Source of the DNA: an uncultured Prevotellaceae bacterium | Lineage (GTDB): Bacteria > Bacteroidota > Bacteroidia > Bacteroidales > Bacteroidaceae | Reading direction: 5' to 3' | Length of the DNA: 64,000 nt | Assembly (NCBI GenBank): GCA_902800435.1 | Contig: CADCEQ010000012.1 | Span: 24,803-88,802, forward strand | Shown: in pieces, positions 1-8,528 of the stretch | How positions within the stretch are numbered: the first letter of the stretch is position 1 | How the letters are laid out: each line of letters opens with the position of its first letter | Made by a program: the position numbers and the translations under genes | Notes under the pieces: generated by a model | Database searches by the model: none | Told to the model about the DNA's origin: nothing | Seen by the model: the letters and a program-made list of their open reading frames with translations, nothing else

Positions 1-1
1 T

Positions 2-1399
2 CTGGCTACGCAGAAGCCGACCGACTCGGACATACTGACCAACTACCGTGGACAGAAGAAAGGGCTGGTCATTCTGTGCGAGTTCACTGACAAGAAATTC
101 CTCGATGCCCACGACCGCGACAAATACAGAGACATCCTCAACACGCATGGCTATGCCACCAACGAGGGATTCCGGGGCAGCGTCGCCGACTACTTCCGCG
201 ACCAGTCGGCAGGACTCTTCGAGCTGAACTTCGACGTGGTGGGGCCGTTCACCACGAAGAAAGACTACAAGTACTACGGCAAGAACGACGCAGACGGTCT
301 TGACCTCTATCCGCACGAGATGATCATCGAGATGTGCAAGGCCGCCGACCCGGAGGTAAACTATGCCGACTACGACTGGGACGGCGACGGCTTTGTCGAC
401 GAGGTGTTCGTGGTCTACGCCGGCAAGGGCGAGGCCGACGCCAACCAGGAGAGCACCATCTGGCCACACATGTGGACACTGACAGAGGCTCAGGATGCGA
501 CCCTGACCTTGGACGGCGTAGAGATCGACGTCTACGCCTGCGCCAACGAGCTGAAGTCGTCGGGACGCATCAACGGCATCGGCACGTTCTGCCACGAGTT
601 CTCACACTGCTTAGGGCTGCCCGACTTCTACGACATCTATTACAGCGGGGAGTTCGGCATGGACGACTTCGACGTGATGGCGGGCGGCAGCTACGGCGGC
701 AACGGCTTCTGCCCCGTGGGCTACACAGCCTACGAGAAGATGGCCTGCGGCTGGCAGCAGCCCATCGTGCTTGGCAGCGAGGACGTGACGGTGGACAGTC
801 TGAAGCCCATGAGCGAGCACGGCAACACCTACATCATCTACAACGACGCCTACCCCGACGAGTACTACCTGATAGAGAACCGCCAGAAGACGGGCTGGGA
901 CGCCGACTACCCCGACCAGGGACTGCTCATCACCCACGTTGACTACGACGAGGAGGTGTGGTACAACAACATTCCCAACAGCGTCATCTCAGACAAGGAC
1001 GCCATCAAGGACGGTCTGACCTGCGGCAACGACCACCCGCGCATGACCATGTTCCATGCCGACAATGACGATAAATACCTGGCCTCCGACCTCTACCCCT
1101 GGTACCGCAGCGACTCGCTGACGGCAACCTCGAAGCCCGCCGCCACGCTCTACCACAAGAACTCGGCCGGCACAAAACTGATGCAGGTAGCCATTCTCAG
1201 CATCAGGCAGAACAGCGGCGGCACCATGGCCTTCAGCTACCGCGCCCCGAAGCAGCCGGTAGCCGACGGCATCACCGAGGTGACCGGCCGCCGTCGCAGC
1301 GAGACGGTATACACTATAGACGGACGTGCCGCAGGGACGGCACTGCAGTCCCTGCGACACGGTATCTACATCGTCGGCGGCAAGAAGGTTGTCCGCTGA
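2..1399 (+). CDS. M6-family secreted zinc metalloprotease, 5' partial
   Basis: The gene enters from the left edge: the frame is already open at base 2, so the signal peptide and propeptide lie outside the window. A zinc-binding motif HEFSHCLGLPD is encoded at 593-625 and fits the HExxHxxGxxD signature of M6 (immune inhibitor A-like) peptidases. The residues downstream (DFYD, then MDDFDVMAGGSYGG) are also usual for M6. The protein ends in a short module (VYTIDGR, then HGIYIVGGKK) like the T9SS type A sorting domains of Prevotella-type secreted proteins, so export to the cell surface or medium is inferred. It converges on murF-alr with a 3-bp gap. Family assignment is firm; the substrate is unknown. 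Confidence 0.9.
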   Translation: MATQKPTDSDILTNYRGQKKGLVILCEFTDKKFLDAHDRDKYRDILNTHGYATNEGFRGSVADYFRDQSAGLFELNFDVVGPFTTKKDYKYYGKNDADGLDLYPHEMIIEMCKAADPEVNYADYDWDGDGFVDEVFVVYAGKGEADANQESTIWPHMWTLTEAQDATLTLDGVEIDVYACANELKSSGRINGIGTFCHEFSHCLGLPDFYDIYYSGEFGMDDFDVMAGGSYGGNGFCPVGYTAYEKMACGWQQPIVLGSEDVTVDSLKPMSEHGNTYIIYNDAYPDEYYLIENRQKTGWDADYPDQGLLITHVDYDEEVWYNNIPNSVISDKDAIKDGLTCGNDHPRMTMFHADNDDKYLASDLYPWYRSDSLTATSKPAATLYHKNSAGTKLMQVAILSIRQNSGGTMAFSYRAPKQPVADGITEVTGRRRSETVYTIDGRAAGTALQSLRHGIYIVGGKKVVR

Positions 1400-1402
1400 C
1401 GG

Positions 1403-4012
1403 TCAGTCCTGGAAATACACTTTCTTGACGCGCCCCGACACACCCGTGAGCACCTCATAGGGAATGGTGTCAGTCAGGTCGCTGAGCACGGTGACGGGCA
1501 GGCTGCTGCCGAAGATCTCGACGCTGTCGCCCTCGTGGCAGTCGATGCCGGTACAGTCTATCATAGCCACGTCCATGCAGATATTCCCCACATACTCAGC
1601 CCGCTGGCCGTTTACCAGACAGTAGCCATGACGGTTTCCGAGGTGGCGGTTCAGTCCGTCGGCATAGCCGATGGGGATGGCCCCTATGAGCGAGTCGCGG
1701 TCGAGCACGGTGCGGCGGCTGTAGCCTACGGAGTCGCCAGCCTTGACATGGCGCAGCTGCAGGATGGTGGTCTTGAGCGTGCTCACGGTACTCAGCATCT
1801 CATTGTTACGCGGATTCACGCCGTATAGCCCAATGCCCAGCCGGCACATGTCCATCTGCCGCTGGGGGAAGTGCTCAATGCCGGCTGAATTGTCCATGTG
1901 GCGCAGAATCTTGTGGCTGAAGGCAGCCTGCAGATGACGGCTGCCCTCGTCGAACAGCTGGAACTGCCGGGCCGAGAAGTCGTCGAACGAATCGCTGTCG
2001 CTGCCCACGAAGTGGCTGAAGACGGAGCGCGGAATCACCGCCTGCTGATGCTTCAGACGGTCAATCAAAAGGTCTATTTCAGACCCACCCCCCAGCCCCT
2101 CCCTGTGAGGGAGGGGAGTAGATACTCCTTCAGCAGCTTTATCACCTACAGGGAACACTCCTTCATTTGCATTTTCGCCTGCAGGGTAATCACTCCCCTC
2201 CCTCACAGGGAGGGGCCGGGGGGTGGGTCCGACATTGAAGCCCAGGCGGTGCATGCCCGTGTCGAGCTTGATGTGTACAGGCCAGCCGGTGATACCCTCC
2301 TTGCGGGCGGCCTTGATCAGCGCGTCGAGCAGGCGGAAGGAGTAGACCTCGGGCTCCAGGTCGTAGTCGAACATCGTCTTGAAGGCCGTCATCTCAGGGT
2401 TCATCACCATAATGTTCGCCGTGATGCCCGCCTTGCGCAGCGTCACGCCCTCGTCGGCCACGGCCACGGCGAGGTAGTCGACGCGGTGATCCTGCAGCGT
2501 CTTGGAAACCTCGACGGCGCCGGCACCGTAGGCGTCGGCCTTGACCATGCACACCATCTTCGTTTCCGGCTTCAGGAACGAGCGGTAGTAGTTCAGGTTG
2601 TCGACCACGGCATTGAGGTTCACCTCGAGGATGGTCTCGTGGACCTTCTGCTCCAGCTGCTCCGTGATGCGCTCAAAGCCGAAGCGACGCGCACCCTTCA
2701 GCAGGATGAGCTCGTCGTGGAGCTGGGCGAAGACGGGGCTGGCGAGGAAGTCGTCGGTGGTGGCGAAAAAGGATTTTTCGCCCACAAGGAAGGTGTGGGA
2801 GTGGGCGGAGATGGCATCGCCGATGCCGATGAGCTTGGTGACGCCGCGCTTCATGCAGAGGTCGTTCACCTGACGGTAGAGTTCGTCGGGCTGTTCGCCA
2901 CTCTGGTAGATGTCGCTCAGGATGAGGGTTCTCCTGGCCATGGGCTGCTGTTGGCGACGGTTCATGAAGTCAAGGGCGATGGCCAGCGAGCTGATGTCGT
3001 TGTTGTAGGAGTCGTTGATGATGGTACAGCCGCGCTGCCCCTGCTTCACCTCCAAGCGCATGGCCACAGGCTCCAGACCGGGCATGCGCCCGGCAATCTG
3101 CTCGGGGGTCAGTCCGAGGTGCAGGGCCGTAGCGGCGCAGATGATGCTGTCGTCGATACTGGCCTCATCGATGAAGGGAATGGTATACTCGCCTTGCGTA
3201 CCTTTATATATATAGGTGACATGGGCTGACTGCGCATTCAGGGTAATCTCCTTGACGAAGAAGGGCGCCTGACTGTCGGTGCGCGACCAGCCGATGCGCT
3301 CGCCCCGGTAGCCGAGGCGGCGTATGCAGCGGCTCACGGTATTGTCGTCCATCGGATAGACGAGGGCCTCGGTGTCGTGCATCAGCTCCAGCTTCTCCAG
3401 GCACTTCTCCTCGAGCGAGCGGAAGTTCTCCTGATGGGCACTGCCCAAGCAGGTAAGTACGCCGACGGTGGGCTGGATGATGTCGTGGAGCGCCATCATC
3501 TCGCCCGGCTGACTGATGCCCGCCTCGAAGATGGCCACCTCGGTCTGCTCGCTGAGGAGCCAGACAGACAGCGGCACGCCTATCTGCGAATTGAAGGAGC
3601 GCGGCGAGCGCACAATCTTCTGCGACGGCAGCAGCAGCTGGTAGAGCCACTCCTTGACCATCGTCTTGCCATTGCTGCCAGTGATGCCGACCACGGGGAT
3701 CGAGAACTCGTCGCGATGGCGCTCGGCCAACCGCTGCAGGGCGGCTAACGACGAGGGCACCTTCAGGTAGTTGGCATCAGCCTGCGGATGCTCGGGCACC
3801 TGCTCCACCACGAACGAACGGACGCCGCGGCGGTAGAGGTCGTCGATGTAGCGATGGCCGTCATTGCGCTTGGTACGCAGGGCGAAAAAGAGCGTTTCCT
3901 CGGGAAAACACAGCGAGCGGCTGTCGGTCAGCAGCCACCGCACATTGGCGTCGTGGTCGCCGTAGCGGCGGGCGCCTACCAATGTAGCTATTTTTTCTAT
4001 AGAATAAGTCAT
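1403..4012 (-). CDS. murF-alr: Bifunctional UDP-MurNAc-tripeptide D-Ala-D-Ala ligase / alanine racemase
   Basis: Cytoplasmic peptidoglycan precursor enzyme of 869 aa in which MurF (about residues 1-465) is fused to alanine racemase (about 470-869), a fusion typical of Bacteroidetes. The MurF ATP-binding loop GSNGKT lies at 112-117. The racemase PLP lysine is Lys491 in MVKADAYGAG, and its C-terminal domain (GYADGL, then GNICMDVAMID) is intact. The odd part is residues about 595-644, encoded by a complete palindromic element at 2081-2230. It follows GMHRLGFN, where ordinary racemases have only a short loop, and the frame is kept through about 50 extra codons. The start is the ATG at 4012, with a -7 box TAACTTTG about 25 bp upstream. 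Confidence 0.95.
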   Translation of the reverse strand: MTYSIEKIATLVGARRYGDHDANVRWLLTDSRSLCFPEETLFFALRTKRNDGHRYIDDLYRRGVRSFVVEQVPEHPQADANYLKVPSSLAALQRLAERHRDEFSIPVVGITGSNGKTMVKEWLYQLLLPSQKIVRSPRSFNSQIGVPLSVWLLSEQTEVAIFEAGISQPGEMMALHDIIQPTVGVLTCLGSAHQENFRSLEEKCLEKLELMHDTEALVYPMDDNTVSRCIRRLGYRGERIGWSRTDSQAPFFVKEITLNAQSAHVTYIYKGTQGEYTIPFIDEASIDDSIICAATALHLGLTPEQIAGRMPGLEPVAMRLEVKQGQRGCTIINDSYNNDISSLAIALDFMNRRQQQPMARRTLILSDIYQSGEQPDELYRQVNDLCMKRGVTKLIGIGDAISAHSHTFLVGEKSFFATTDDFLASPVFAQLHDELILLKGARRFGFERITEQLEQKVHETILEVNLNAVVDNLNYYRSFLKPETKMVCMVKADAYGAGAVEVSKTLQDHRVDYLAVAVADEGVTLRKAGITANIMVMNPEMTAFKTMFDYDLEPEVYSFRLLDALIKAARKEGITGWPVHIKLDTGMHRLGFNVGPTPRPLPVREGSDYPAGENANEGVFPVGDKAAEGVSTPLPHREGLGGGSEIDLLIDRLKHQQAVIPRSVFSHFVGSDSDSFDDFSARQFQLFDEGSRHLQAAFSHKILRHMDNSAGIEHFPQRQMDMCRLGIGLYGVNPRNNEMLSTVSTLKTTILQLRHVKAGDSVGYSRRTVLDRDSLIGAIPIGYADGLNRHLGNRHGYCLVNGQRAEYVGNICMDVAMIDCTGIDCHEGDSVEIFGSSLPVTVLSDLTDTIPYEVLTGVSGRVKKVYFQD
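2081..2230. repeat. Complete palindromic element inside murF-alr
   Basis: Two inverted arms bound the element: the left begins AGACCCACCCCCC and holds the hairpin CCCCTCCCTGTGAGGGAGGGG split over 2097-2117; the right mirrors it at about 2193-2229 and ends GGGTGGGTC. The spacer starts AGTAGATACT and ends GTAATCACT, the same ends as in the dnaG copy. The element is about 150 bp, so it adds about 50 codons without shifting frame. Read with the gene it encodes a PRPLPVREGSDY-like start and a STPLPHREGLGGGSE-like end, closely matching the peptides made by the dnaG and fkp copies. Confidence 0.9.
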
Positions 4013-4035
4013 ATCCTTCTTTGTTTTTCAGCATG

Positions 4036-4043
4036 CAAAGTTA
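4036..4043 (-). promoter_or_regulatory. -7 box of murF-alr
   Basis: TAACTTTG on the minus strand, matching the Bacteroidetes -7 consensus TAnnTTTG. It lies 24 bp upstream of the murF-alr ATG in an AT-rich gap after the yraN-like gene. No clear -33 TTTG was identified. Confidence 0.6.
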
Positions 4044-4094
4044 CGCCATTTCTTTGAGACGTCCAAACGTTTCATGCTTTTTCTTGTAGACTTT

Positions 4095-4802
4095 TTATCT
4101 TCTACGCTTCTTGTGCCACCTCTGCGTGGCCGACCCGAATATATCGAAATCATCAATGTGAGATATTTCCGGCATACCGCACCCCATCTCGCCCACAACC
4201 GTAATAACGTCGAAACGGCAGGGGTTATCAATCTTTCGATACTTGATGTAGTGATTCATAGCAAGCCTCAGATGATGTCTCTTTTCGGCATCTATAGCCT
4301 GCAAAGGGTCGCCGAAGTCCCTGTTGCGGCGGGTCTTTACTTCTACAAAGACGATGGTTTCGCCGTCCTGTGCTATAATGTCGATGTCGCGGTGAACAGA
4401 ATGCCAGTCACGCTCCAGAATAACGTAGCCCTTCTCTCGCAGGTAGGCAGCAGCAAGTTCCTCACCCCAGATACCCAACTGGAGATGCTCTGGTCCTTCT
4501 GCAGATTGTTCCTGACGTTTCTCATCCTTGCTGATCAGCGCCTGACACTTCTCGAAAGCACTTCTTACCCATCCTTCCTCGTCGGGAACGCGGGGAAGCA
4601 TTCGCTCAAGGGCCAGGAGTATCTTCTTCGCCTCGTCAGCCTTCCCTTCTTCTATACGTTTCTTCAGTATATCCGTTGCCGTCCAGAACATAGCGAGAGA
4701 TGTATACGGGCCCTTATCCGCAGCATATAATTGGCGGATAGCCTCATAAGCCTCTTCTATTCTGCCCTGTTTACGCAGACGAAACACTTCATCGACAGTC
4801 AT
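4095..4802 (-). CDS. YraN/UPF0102 family protein with N-terminal helical extension
   Basis: The C-terminal part (about residues 110-235) is the UPF0102/YraN fold, a restriction-endonuclease-like domain: GEELAAAYLREKGY, DIDIIAQDGETIVFVEVKTR, and a final RFDVITV. The acidic and lysine residues of an ExK nuclease core (FVEVKTR) are present. The family is normally about 120 aa. Here about 110 extra residues precede it, helical and TPR-like (EEAYEAIRQLYA, KADEAKKILLALE). Stop of the GSCFA gene and this start are 3 bp apart, so it is the last gene of the yfhO-fkp-GSCFA operon. The role is unknown, and nuclease function is inference from the fold. Confidence 0.85.
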   Translation of the reverse strand: MTVDEVFRLRKQGRIEEAYEAIRQLYAADKGPYTSLAMFWTATDILKKRIEEGKADEAKKILLALERMLPRVPDEEGWVRSAFEKCQALISKDEKRQEQSAEGPEHLQLGIWGEELAAAYLREKGYVILERDWHSVHRDIDIIAQDGETIVFVEVKTRRNRDFGDPLQAIDAEKRHHLRLAMNHYIKYRKIDNPCRFDVITVVGEMGCGMPEISHIDDFDIFGSATQRWHKKRRR

Positions 4803-4805
4803 AGT

Positions 4806-5783
4806 CTAATGATAACGGTTGAGCAGAGCATCGACCTTGGCGCGGGTCTCAGCTATGAACTGACGATACTCAGGGCTGTCGGGGTTGAACGGACGGTGGG
4901 CAAGGGCGGCCTTCAGCGGTGCCCACTCGCGGAGAAACTCCTTGGCGCGGGGCGAGAAACAGCTGTCGACGAGTCGCTCCCAGATGTACTCGACAGCCTG
5001 CGACGACGGATGGAGCATGTCGTCGGCGTAGAAGCGATAGTCGCGCAACTCGTCCATCACGATTTCGTAGGCGGGAAAATAGGCCACGGACGGGCACGGA
5101 CGGGCACAGGCCACGGACGGGCACGGACGGGCACAGGCCACGGACGGGCACGGACTTACACAGGACACGGACGGGCACGGACTGATACAGGCCACGGACG
5201 GGCACGGACTGATACGGGACACGGACGGGCACGGAATAGGGGGGACTTCGTCGGGGAGGGGGACAGTCCGTGTAGTCCGTGGCTGTCCGTGGCAAATCAT
5301 ATCGGCTGCGAGCAGGAGGGTGGCTTTTGAGAGCTGGCTCTCGTGGTAGCCGTACTTGCGGTAGCGGATGGGACTGACGGTGAGGACGACGTGGACATCA
5401 GGACGGCGACTGCGGAGCAGGCAGATGGCGCGGCAGAGGTAGTCGGCACACTCATCGACCGTCAGCTGCTCCTCCTGGAAGAGCGCGGCGGGGCGCTTCT
5501 GGCAGTTATCGACTATCTCGCCCGTCTCCTTCAGACGGTAGACGTGGTTGGTGCCGAGGGTGATAAACACGATACGAGGCTTCCCATCGTAGCGCTCAAT
5601 GGTGTGCAGCACGGAGGCGGGGTTGTACATCGTGCCGTAGGGATTGACGGTGGCACGGAACTGCTCGTCCTGAAAACGGTGGCCTATGCTGTCGGCAAAG
5701 CAACTGCCCACGAAAAGCATTTCCTCGCGCGGCTCAATCTGGAAAGCAGCCTTCGGAACATCAACTATGGTCCTAAACTCCAT
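4806..5783 (-). CDS. GSCFA-domain protein with repetitive insert
   Basis: 325 aa. The family-defining GSCFA motif is at residues 26-30 (LFVGSCFADSIG), followed by NPYGTMYNP and, later, FITLGTNHVY and LTVSPIR, as in SGNH-hydrolase-like GSCFA proteins. I chose the ATG at 5783, whose A is shared with the fkp stop TGA (1-bp overlap), because upstream codons are only the other frame of fkp. Residues about 182-234 come from a 27-bp tandem repeat and read as PCPSVAC-type units. After it the protein resumes with normal GSCFA sequence (YEIVMDELRDYRFYADDMLHPS). Catalytic activity is not established for this family; the operon context suggests surface glycan or envelope work. Confidence 0.88.
   Translation of the reverse strand: MEFRTIVDVPKAAFQIEPREEMLFVGSCFADSIGHRFQDEQFRATVNPYGTMYNPASVLHTIERYDGKPRIVFITLGTNHVYRLKETGEIVDNCQKRPAALFQEEQLTVDECADYLCRAICLLRSRRPDVHVVLTVSPIRYRKYGYHESQLSKATLLLAADMICHGQPRTTRTVPLPDEVPPIPCPSVSRISPCPSVACISPCPSVSCVSPCPSVACARPCPSVACARPCPSVAYFPAYEIVMDELRDYRFYADDMLHPSSQAVEYIWERLVDSCFSPRAKEFLREWAPLKAALAHRPFNPDSPEYRQFIAETRAKVDALLNRYH
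5082..5240. repeat. 27-bp coding minisatellite in the GSCFA gene
   Basis: Five complete 27-bp units start at 5082, 5109, 5136, 5163 and 5190, with a sixth partial one at 5217. The unit is built on GGCCACGGACGGGCACGGAC with a variable end. Because 27 is divisible by three, gain or loss of units changes the protein by nine residues without a frameshift. Units 1 and 2 are identical over all 27 bases, which points to recent expansion. Confidence 0.95.
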
Positions 5784-8524
5784 CAGCTTCTGCTTATTTG
5801 TAATCCCGTCTTCGAGAGCGTCATGTCGACGAAGCGGGCATTCGGGGCGAGGCGGTTCTCGTTGAGAACGGTCTTGATACGGGCAGCAGCCTCGGGGTCC
5901 TTGGCCACCATATAGAGGAAGCCGCCGCCACCGGCGCCGGGCAGTTTGTAGCCCAGGCAGAGGTCGTCGACGAGGGCGGTCAGCGCCGCCACCTCGGGCG
6001 GGTTGGTGCCACTGTCGAGCAGCTGGTTCTGCTGCCACGTCTTGCGCACAAGCAGTCCCATCTGCCTGAAGTCCTGCCGCTGGATGGCCTCGTACATGTC
6101 CATCGTGTGCTGCTTCATCTGCCGCAGCAGGAGCAGCTGGTCGTGCTCGTTGAGGAACATACGGCGCACAATCTCGGCCAGTATCTTCTTGGCCGTGCGC
6201 GTAATGCCTGTATAATATAATAGGTGGCACTGCTGGTACTCGGGTTGCGTATAGAGACCGTCGGGGAGCCAGCGCACCGAGGGGTTCTGATTGAAGCCGC
6301 TGGTGGTCTGCAGCAGTTTGACGCCACCAAGCACGCCGCCGAACTGGTCCTGCCAGCCGCCGCCGGTGGTGAGCATCTGTTCGAGGATGAGTGTGCGGTA
6401 GCCTATCTCGTTCTTGTCCCAGCCCAACTGGCAGAAGTCGTTAAGGGCGCCGAGCACGGTGGCGGCCAGAATGCTCGACGTGCCGAGGCCGCTGCCGGCG
6501 GGAACGGCCGACAGCAGGGTCAGCTCGATGCCGCAGCCGAAGGCTTCGAGCTGGGAGCGGAGCGAGGGGGACTGCGGCACCGCCGCAGCACAGCCGACAG
6601 CGGCAGGAGAGGGGGAGGCGACAGCAGAGGGAGAGGCGACAGCAGAGGGAGGGGGGGCGACAGCGGCGGGACTGCCAAAGCCGGCGAGCTTCAGGGCGGC
6701 CTTGGGGATGGAGAAGGGCGAGCCTACCTTCTTGTAGTCGGAGAGCTGCTCGTTGGTCTCCACAATCTCGGTGGCCGCCGGGTCGATGCAGCGCAGGACG
6801 ACGTGCGGCTCGCGGCAGGGCTTGACATAGCACTGCAGCGGCGGCTGGCCGTTCAGCTCGATGGCAAGGTTGACGACATTGCCACCTTCCATCAGGCAGA
6901 AGGGCGGCGTGTCGGTCCACCCGCCGGCAATGTCGATGCGCACGGGGGAGCGGGCCCAGACTATCTGGTCGGGGAAAGCCTCACCCCCGACCCCTCTCCA
7001 AAGGGAGAGGGGAGTGATTACTCTGCTGCTGATACTGCCGTTAAGCATTTTACTCCCCTCTCCCTTTGGAGAGGGGCTGGGGGTGAGGCTTTCCCGCAAC
7101 AGCCCAAACGCCAGCTCGCTGTCGCCACGGAACATGGCATCGTGGATGCGCGTCATCAGCGGGGCATCGGCGGGCAGGGGCGGCGGCAGGGGAATCTGTT
7201 CCTGGCGGAACTGCTCGGCAGCATCGGCCAGATCGAGCTGATAGAAGACGGAGTGCTGCCAGTTCTTGGCCAGTGCGGGCCAGTTCTCGCGCTGGAAGTC
7301 GCGCCGCTGCGCAAACAGACGGTGCAGGTTGGCGCGCTCGGCTACGGCATTGCTGTCCACAGGGTCGTCGATACGGTAGCGGCGCACCTCGTAGTCGCTG
7401 TCGCCAACGGGTACGACATCGATGCACTCACCGGGGGAAAGCGTGATATCCCAATCGTTGCGGGGCACACCGGTGATGACGTTGTCGCGACTGAGGTGCC
7501 AGCTCTTGGGCACGTGAGAGTTTTCTATCCAGATATTGGTATTCTCCTCGGTGAACGTCACCTCAGTCACGGCGTTCTGCACGAAGATGTTGGGATGCGG
7601 CTTGCGGTCGAGGTGCATGATCTGGCGCTGGTCGCTGACCAAGTTCTGCAGGGCGAGCGTCGACGAGATCATCTCGCGCGACGTGCCGAAATGATAGAAC
7701 TCGCCGCCCGTCAACGGCAGAATGGCCACACTCAGCTCCCGCAGCTCCGCATCATCAATCGTCGGGTCAGTACCAAGCGAGCAGCCAAACTCACCGTACA
7801 AATCGTATGGAGTAACCACTTCCCTCCCTTCAGGGAGGGGCTGGGGGTGGGTCTGCTGGGTCTGCTGGGTCTTTTTCATCAACACCTTCACCGCCCGGTC
7901 GCTCAACAGCCACACGCCGACATCGGTCAGGTAGTAATGGTCTTTCTGCAGTTCGTTGAGCGTCTTCACCGAAGGCTTCTGCAGCATCTGCTTCAGCACG
8001 GTCGGCGTAGTCCGGCTACTGACGAACACCCCATGGTTCTTGGCCGTCGAGGCGGGAAGCCACAGACCGTAGCACACCACGTCGGCATCGGGGATGGTCG
8101 GCAGGGGCTGCGTGGCGCGCACACAGACATCGCCGCTGACCACCATCGTGTGGATGGTGTCGGGCGCCATCGCCATCATCTGCCGGTAGAGCGGCAGCTG
8201 CAGGTCCATCAGCGTCTGCGACAACCGCTGTCCGCGCTCCCAGCGCAAAACGGGGACGGGCATCAGAATCTTTCCGCTGACGGCATACGACGGGAGCCGA
8301 CGGCTCTGTCCGCCGGCATGTACCAGGATGCGCTTGTCCTTCGGCAGCCAGTCGTCGAACTGGTCATCGCCGCAGGCCTGCTGCAACAGCCACGCCGTGC
8401 CGCCCCCACTGCCGAGGCGGTGGCCCACAGGGTCGCAGGTACAGAAAAACTCGTCGCGGCTCAGGCCGGTAATATCGTGGAAACAGTCCACCACGTTGGG
8501 TGGCAGCGAAAGCAGTATCTTCAT
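5783..8524 (-). CDS. fkp: Bifunctional L-fucokinase / GDP-L-fucose pyrophosphorylase
   Basis: Cytoplasmic salvage enzyme making GDP-L-fucose from free fucose (L-fucose to fucose-1-phosphate to GDP-fucose), which Bacteroidales use to decorate surface glycans and glycoproteins. 913 aa. The N-terminal half has the nucleotidyltransferase features (RLGSGGGTAWLLQ, HAGGQSRRLP). The C-terminal half is a GHMP kinase with PAGSGLGTSS at about 674-683, WTDTPPF and a late GAGGGGF. Three in-frame low-complexity stretches interrupt it: residues about 224-239 (half palindromic element), 478-518 (complete palindromic element between the two enzyme halves) and 618-645 (Pro/Ala/Ser repeat). It is 4 bp from the yfhO stop and overlaps the GSCFA gene by 1 bp. 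Confidence 0.95.
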   Translation of the reverse strand: MKILLSLPPNVVDCFHDITGLSRDEFFCTCDPVGHRLGSGGGTAWLLQQACGDDQFDDWLPKDKRILVHAGGQSRRLPSYAVSGKILMPVPVLRWERGQRLSQTLMDLQLPLYRQMMAMAPDTIHTMVVSGDVCVRATQPLPTIPDADVVCYGLWLPASTAKNHGVFVSSRTTPTVLKQMLQKPSVKTLNELQKDHYYLTDVGVWLLSDRAVKVLMKKTQQTQQTHPQPLPEGREVVTPYDLYGEFGCSLGTDPTIDDAELRELSVAILPLTGGEFYHFGTSREMISSTLALQNLVSDQRQIMHLDRKPHPNIFVQNAVTEVTFTEENTNIWIENSHVPKSWHLSRDNVITGVPRNDWDITLSPGECIDVVPVGDSDYEVRRYRIDDPVDSNAVAERANLHRLFAQRRDFQRENWPALAKNWQHSVFYQLDLADAAEQFRQEQIPLPPPLPADAPLMTRIHDAMFRGDSELAFGLLRESLTPSPSPKGEGSKMLNGSISSRVITPLSLWRGVGGEAFPDQIVWARSPVRIDIAGGWTDTPPFCLMEGGNVVNLAIELNGQPPLQCYVKPCREPHVVLRCIDPAATEIVETNEQLSDYKKVGSPFSIPKAALKLAGFGSPAAVAPPPSAVASPSAVASPSPAAVGCAAAVPQSPSLRSQLEAFGCGIELTLLSAVPAGSGLGTSSILAATVLGALNDFCQLGWDKNEIGYRTLILEQMLTTGGGWQDQFGGVLGGVKLLQTTSGFNQNPSVRWLPDGLYTQPEYQQCHLLYYTGITRTAKKILAEIVRRMFLNEHDQLLLLRQMKQHTMDMYEAIQRQDFRQMGLLVRKTWQQNQLLDSGTNPPEVAALTALVDDLCLGYKLPGAGGGGFLYMVAKDPEAAARIKTVLNENRLAPNARFVDMTLSKTGLQISRS
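6590..6672. repeat. Short coding tandem repeat in fkp
   Basis: Imperfect repeats of an 18-bp unit, GGCGACAGCAGAGGGAGA and variants, encoding Ala/Ser/Pro-rich residues about 618-645 of Fkp just before the GHMP ATP-binding motif. Units change length in multiples of three. Likely a surface loop of the kinase domain. Confidence 0.85.
6973..7094. repeat. Complete palindromic element inside fkp
   Basis: Begins GGAAAGCCTCACCCCCGACC and ends with the mirror image GGGGGTGAGGCTTTCC. Each arm carries a hairpin built on CCCCTCTCC and GGAGAGGGG. The 40-bp spacer has AGTGATTAC at one end and TTTTACT at the other, i.e. the dnaG-type spacer in reverse. It encodes residues about 478-518, lying at the junction between the pyrophosphorylase and kinase halves, where an insertion should be tolerated. 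Confidence 0.92.
7810..7871. repeat. Half palindromic element plus 9-bp triplet repeat in fkp
   Basis: A single arm of the same family (CCCTCCCTTCAGGGAGGGGC then TGGGGGTGGGTCT) with the family spacer start GAGTAACCAC, followed by three copies of TCTGCTGGG-like 9-mers. Together they encode residues about 219-239, KKTQQTQQTHPQPLPEGRE, in the same frame used by the complete elements. Confidence 0.8.
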
Positions 8525-8528
8525 AGCG

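Noticed and set aside
1898..3229. Plus-strand frame opposite murF-alr
   Set aside because: Antisense to catalytic parts of both MurF and Alr; no start signal or motif.
5082..5240. Could the repeated array be a CRISPR
   Set aside because: Units are directly adjacent without unique spacers, they lie in a coding frame, and no cas gene is present.
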